This document shows positions 33,889-36,985 of a stretch of DNA of 36,985 nucleotides, piece after piece. The stretch's first letter is position 1; each line of letters begins with the position of its first letter. Source of the DNA: an uncultured Micrococcales bacterium (GTDB lineage Bacteria > Actinomycetota > Actinomycetes > Actinomycetales > Microbacteriaceae); NCBI GenBank assembly GCA_903880095.1, contig CAIRNX010000011.1, forward strand, positions 1 to 36,985, given 5' to 3'. Both the position numbers and the translations under genes were made by a program. Below the pieces are notes generated by a model. It did no database searches. It saw only the letters and a program-made list of their open reading frames with translations, and was not told the DNA's origin.

Positions 33889-34953
33889 ATGAAGAAGTCA
33901 GTTCGAGTTTCTGCAGCATTGGCAATCGCCACAGCCGCAGCCCTTGCTCTAACCGCATGCGACCCTCCGATGCCACCAGACGTGGCCGCCCAGATCGCCG
34001 AGCAGACTTACACCTGTGTCGCAGGCGACGTAACCATCGAAGCGCCAGCTGAGATGGCAGACCCTATTTCACAGTGGCAGCTCTCATTGCCAACATCTTG
34101 CGTTAGCCCGCTGCCAGCGATGACTCTTACCCCCGTCACCGATGGTCAGGCCGATCTGATTGTGGCAACCAAAACCCCCGCAACCTGCACACCGTTCGAA
34201 ACGGTTCCGCTTGCCATCGAATCGGCGACAATTGCCTTCAACCTCAGTGTTTCGAGCACGCTCAACCTGACCCCAAAAACCGCAGCGGCTATCTTGAATG
34301 GTCAAATCACTAACTGGAGCGACAAAACCATCGCCGCCGAAAACGTTGGCACCGAACTGCCAGCCGAACCGATCATCTTGAACAAGGTTGCCGACCCGCT
34401 GGCATTCGATTCGCTGAACTCCTGGTTCAAGCGTTCAGGCGCATCCATTGACGCCTCACCAATCGTCCACAGTGCAACTCCGACCATCGACTCCTACTCG
34501 GCCCTAGCCGAAGGTGAAATCGCCGTGGTGCCTGGTTCGTTCACCGCTGCTCTTGGTTTGTACCCAGCCGGCGTGCAAACCGGCATCGACAAGTCAACTA
34601 AAGAACCGATCCTGGCGCTCCCAGACGTCTCTGGCACCGGCTCGGCCGCCACGCAGTGGGTACCAAAGTCGAGCGCTACCGGCGTAACCGTCACACTCGA
34701 CCCAAGTCTTGCCCCGATCGCCCAGGCCGGCTTCGACTCAGCCGCAACGCCTTACCAGGCGATTTACCCAGTGAACCTTTACCTCTGTGGTGAAGACACT
34801 CTTCTAAAGCGAGCCGCGGCAAACTACATTCTTCGCCTAGACAGCCAGGGTTCCCTTGGTGCCTCTAACTTCAACCAGTTGAGCGAAGGAACCCGCGTGG
34901 TTTCGCTTGTCACTGTTCGAAAGGGTCTGCCAGAACCAAAGGCAACTAAGTAG
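33889..34953 (+). CDS. PstS-like lipoprotein without the phosphate-binding motif
   Basis: This 354-residue lipoprotein has a signal peptide and the lipobox LTAC with Cys24. The stretch TAAAILNGQITNWSDKTIA is typical of PstS-fold proteins, and VSLVTVRKGLPEP and its neighbour support a distant relation. The SGTT motif and its arginine are missing: the corresponding region reads LNKVADPLAFDSLNSWFKRS, and the ASD segment is replaced by ADLIVATKTPATC. At least four further cysteines are present, suggesting disulfides. It is coded 82 bases after pstS, with the hairpin between. A helper, anchor or sensor role in phosphate uptake is possible; another ligand cannot be excluded. Confidence 0.82.
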   Translation: MKKSVRVSAALAIATAAALALTACDPPMPPDVAAQIAEQTYTCVAGDVTIEAPAEMADPISQWQLSLPTSCVSPLPAMTLTPVTDGQADLIVATKTPATCTPFETVPLAIESATIAFNLSVSSTLNLTPKTAAAILNGQITNWSDKTIAAENVGTELPAEPIILNKVADPLAFDSLNSWFKRSGASIDASPIVHSATPTIDSYSALAEGEIAVVPGSFTAALGLYPAGVQTGIDKSTKEPILALPDVSGTGSAATQWVPKSSATGVTVTLDPSLAPIAQAGFDSAATPYQAIYPVNLYLCGEDTLLKRAAANYILRLDSQGSLGASNFNQLSEGTRVVSLVTVRKGLPEPKATK

Positions 34954-34957
34954 CGCT

Positions 34958-34963
34958 TAAACT
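34958..34963 (+). promoter_or_regulatory. -10 box for the leaderless membrane protein-ribF operon
   Basis: TAAACT, six bases (AGGTCG), then GTG at 34970. It begins only four bases after the preceding stop codon. It supports the GTG start. Confidence 0.6.
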
Positions 34964-34969
34964 AGGTCG

Positions 34970-35362
34970 GTGACCAAATCGACTAACTCCGGCGCAGTGC
35001 GCGTGCTCGTTTTTGCATACGGCATTTTGGCTTTCGCAGCGATTGGCCGTTCAAGCTTCGAATTGGCTACCAAGTTTTCCCTAGCTCCTCTGCCATACAC
35101 GCTTTCTGCAATCGCGGCAATCTTCTATGTTCTTGCCACCATTGGCCTAATTCGCAAAGGCGCCAAGTGGCGCAGCTTTGCCCAAGTCGCTATTTCTCTC
35201 GAGTTGTTCTTTGTCTTGTCGGTAGGCATCCTCACGCTAATCGATTCAAGCCTGTTCCCAGCCAAGACGGTGTGGTCGAACTTTGGTGAAGGCTACGGTT
35301 TCACCCCACTGATCCTGCCTATCTTGGGTCTTCTCTGGCTTCGCCGAGAGAGCAAGAAATGA
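34970..35362 (+). CDS. Conserved actinobacterial membrane protein upstream of ribF
   Basis: This 130-residue protein has four predicted membrane segments. The sequence VLVFAYGILAFAAIGRSSFE, the middle PLPYTLSAIAAIFYVLATI, and the end TPLILPILGLLWLRRESK look like a protein often found beside ribF in Microbacteriaceae (recalled, not searched). Its function is unknown to me. The GTG is six bases after TAAACT with no ribosome-binding site. Its stop overlaps the ribF ATG (ATGA), so the two are co-translated. Confidence 0.82.
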   Translation: MTKSTNSGAVRVLVFAYGILAFAAIGRSSFELATKFSLAPLPYTLSAIAAIFYVLATIGLIRKGAKWRSFAQVAISLELFFVLSVGILTLIDSSLFPAKTVWSNFGEGYGFTPLILPILGLLWLRRESKK

Positions 35363-36294
35363 TCACCTGGATGTCTACAAACCAAATTGACGCTGACTTT
35401 CCGGAGACCGCGGTCACCATCGGCAAGTTCGATGGCGTTCATCTAGGGCACCAGGCTCTGCTAGCCGACCTCGTAAACATAGCTGAGGAGCACGGAATCG
35501 CCAGTGTTGTGGTGACTTTCGATCGTCACCCCGATGCTCTTTTGAACCCGAACGCCGTAAAGCAGGCGATTACCGGCCCGATCCAGAAGCAGTACCTAAT
35601 TCGCGAAGCCGGCGCAGACGCGTTGCTCACTCTCACCTTTGACGAAGAGCTGGCGCAACTTTCTCCAGAAGAGTTCGTCAAGCAGGTCCTAGTCGAAGGC
35701 TTGAAGGCGCGCTGGGTTTTGGTTGGTCAAGACTTCCGTTTCGGCGCTAGAGGTGCTGGTGATGTTGCTCAATTGGTCGAGTTGGGTAAAAAGTACGGCT
35801 TCAGAGTAAACGTTGTCCCCCCGGTGATTGTCGACGGCGAGGTCGTCTCAACCACGCTGGTTCGCGAGGTTTTGGATCGCGGAGACATCGCCAAAGCCAC
35901 CGAGTTGCTCGGTCGCCCTCACCTGACCACCGGAATCATTGAGCACGGCCTAAAGATCGGCCGAACGATTGGGTTCCCAACCGCCAACATGTCGCGCGAC
36001 GCCGAGGGCTATCTGCCGGTTGACGGCGTTTATGCCGGCTGGCTTTATGCCGATGACGAGCGTTACCCAACGGCACTTTCGGTTGGCATTAACGAAACCT
36101 TCCAGGCCGTGCCACGACTTATCGAGGCACACGTAATCGACCACAAGCAGCTCGACCTTTACGACATGGTTGTTTCACTCGAATACGTGGAATATGTTCG
36201 CCCAGCGGCAAAGTTTGATGGCGTAGACGCTTTGGTTGAAGAGATCAACCGTGATCTCGCAAAGTGCCGCATCATTCTCGGAATCAAGGAATAG
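35359..36294 (+). CDS. ribF: Bifunctional riboflavin kinase/FAD synthetase
   Basis: RibF phosphorylates riboflavin to FMN and adenylates FMN to FAD. The 311-residue protein has the N-terminal nucleotidyltransferase domain (about 1-185) with IGKFDGVHLGHQALL (His28, His31) and VVTFDRHPDALLNP. The C-terminal kinase domain (about 186-311) has GRTIGFPTANMS and DGVYAGWLY. EYVRPAAKFDGVDALVEEI is a conserved C-terminal segment. The ATG overlaps the stop of the preceding gene. No FMN riboswitch was seen nearby. Confidence 0.97.
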   Translation: MITWMSTNQIDADFPETAVTIGKFDGVHLGHQALLADLVNIAEEHGIASVVVTFDRHPDALLNPNAVKQAITGPIQKQYLIREAGADALLTLTFDEELAQLSPEEFVKQVLVEGLKARWVLVGQDFRFGARGAGDVAQLVELGKKYGFRVNVVPPVIVDGEVVSTTLVREVLDRGDIAKATELLGRPHLTTGIIEHGLKIGRTIGFPTANMSRDAEGYLPVDGVYAGWLYADDERYPTALSVGINETFQAVPRLIEAHVIDHKQLDLYDMVVSLEYVEYVRPAAKFDGVDALVEEINRDLAKCRIILGIKE

Positions 36295-36301
36295 GTGCGT
36301 C

Positions 36302-36772
36302 ATGGATTTCGCAGGAGCAATCAAGGCTGCTTTTCAGAACTACGCAAACTTTAGGGGCGCAGCTTCGCGGACTGCATTTTGGTATTGGCGCCTTTTCACG
36401 CTGATCGTGAGCATAGGCACCACATTCTTGCCTGTTGTCGGCTCGCTTGCCTCGGTGGCTTTGTGGCTGCCAGATCTAACCGTTTCGATTCGCCGAACCC
36501 GCGATGCGGGTTTCAGCGCCTGGTTGCAACTGCTTTGGCTGATTCCCATCGGGCTTTTCGCGTCTCAGTTTCCGGCGATAGTCGCCTACGGGGCTGAACA
36601 CCAGATTGACTTTGAAACCGCCAGCAACACTGAGATCGCCAACGCTTTGCTGCCGTTAGTTCTGATGGCATTGCCTGCCATCATCGCGCTTCTAGCCGTG
36701 CAACTTTTCTTCTTCATCACATACCTTTTGCCAACCAAGACCGCCGACCAGGGCAACAAGTACGTTAAGTAG
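36302..36772 (+). CDS. DUF805 membrane protein
   Basis: This 156-residue protein belongs to the DUF805 family of small bacterial membrane proteins. The N-terminus MDFAGAIKAAFQNYANFRGA followed by ASRTAFWYWRLF is the family signature, and SIRRTRDAGFSAWLQLLWLI is the second conserved block. It has about four membrane segments. The family's function is not established. The ATG lies seven bases after the ribF stop. A reading that begins inside ribF is rejected because it lacks the family N-terminus. Confidence 0.88.
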   Translation: MDFAGAIKAAFQNYANFRGAASRTAFWYWRLFTLIVSIGTTFLPVVGSLASVALWLPDLTVSIRRTRDAGFSAWLQLLWLIPIGLFASQFPAIVAYGAEHQIDFETASNTEIANALLPLVLMALPAIIALLAVQLFFFITYLLPTKTADQGNKYVK

Positions 36773-36792
36773 CGCCACAGAGCCTTCTCGGC

Positions 36793-36885
36793 TATGCTGG
36801 AGAGGTTGCCGTGTATCGGCCGCGGATAAAGAGAGCTCGAAACATTCCGTTTCTTGCGCCGCGCAGCTAGCAGAAGGAGAACCCA
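36793..36885 (+). promoter_or_regulatory. rpsO promoter and candidate S15-binding leader
   Basis: TATGCT (36793-36798) is a plausible -10 box about 88 bases before rpsO, so the mRNA has a leader of roughly 80 bases, unlike the leaderless genes. The leader can fold small stems: GCCG-TGTAT-CGGC, and GAAAC (36839-36843) with GTTTC (36849-36853). rpsO leaders are often autoregulated by S15. Whether this one matches a known class was not tested. Confidence 0.4.
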
Positions 36886-36985
36886 ATGGCTCTAGACCCA
36901 CAGGTTAAAGACCAGATCATCAAGGAATTTGCAACTCACCCAGGCGACACCGGTTCTCCTGAAGTACAGATTGCTGTTCTCTCAC
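36886..36985 (+). CDS. rpsO: Ribosomal protein S15 (5' part)
   Basis: The reading frame begins [20 protein letters not shown] and continues [13 protein letters not shown] before the window ends. It matches the N-terminus of S15, which binds 16S rRNA in the central domain of the 30S subunit. GAAGGAGA lies about five bases before the ATG. Only the first 33 codons are present. The ribF-rpsO neighbourhood is common in bacteria. Confidence 0.97.
   Translation, partial: MALDPQVKDQIIKEFATHPGDTGSPEVQIAVLS

Overview
The window looks like a chromosomal segment of a small-genome actinobacterium, most likely a freshwater Microbacteriaceae of the Rhodoluna/Aquiluna ('Luna') kind. This assignment is an inference. 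It rests on the actinobacterial gene orders atpAGDC, dxr-rip1-ispG-proS-nusA-ylxR-infB-rbfA-truB and membrane protein-ribF-rpsO, on moderately high GC, on very short intergenic gaps and on many apparently leaderless genes. No rRNA, tRNA, insertion sequence, phage gene or CRISPR array was seen. No stretch over 300 bases lacks a gene; the longest gap is about 178 bases (13153-13330).

Layout. 1-3318: 3' half of the F1 ATP synthase operon (atpA partial, atpG, atpD, a short atpC), closed by a bidirectional terminator. 3364-5756: cobalamin adenosyltransferase and yaaA, which diverge from overlapping promoters, then a tag-ogt DNA-alkylation repair pair. 5901-7484: a secreted pentapeptide-repeat protein with visibly lower GC, flanked by an inverted repeat and a strong terminator. 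7539-18671: a polyamine/amine catabolism island made of a class III aminotransferase, an Lrp-type regulator, a PatD-like aldehyde dehydrogenase, alanine dehydrogenase, a potDABC importer and gabT. An orphan FtsK/EccC-like ATPase is embedded in it. 18721-29684: isoprenoid genes (dxr, ispG) around a site-2 protease, then proS and the nusA-ylxR-infB-rbfA-truB translation operon, which has no rimP. 29748-34953: a phosphate-uptake cluster pstC-pstA-pstB-pstS plus a degenerate, lipidated PstS-like protein. 34970-36985: a membrane protein, ribF, a DUF805 protein and the start of rpsO.

How the genes may work together. PotDABC would import putrescine or spermidine. The class III aminotransferase and PatD would convert putrescine to GABA, and GabT would convert GABA to succinic semialdehyde. 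Alanine dehydrogenase could regenerate pyruvate and release ammonium if the aminotransferase uses pyruvate. The Lrp-type regulator sits between the aminotransferase and patD beside two inverted pairs of one motif, so it is the obvious candidate controller.

The most striking sequence-level signal is regulatory. At least ten genes have a TANNNT-like -10 hexamer ending exactly six bases before the start codon (seven for yaaA), with no Shine-Dalgarno sequence. This indicates leaderless mRNAs, and in the 23 bp between cobO and yaaA two such -10 elements overlap on opposite strands. Other candidates worth attention are the PstS/PstS-like pair, a hairpin covering the infB ribosome-binding site, and the Lrp operator array.
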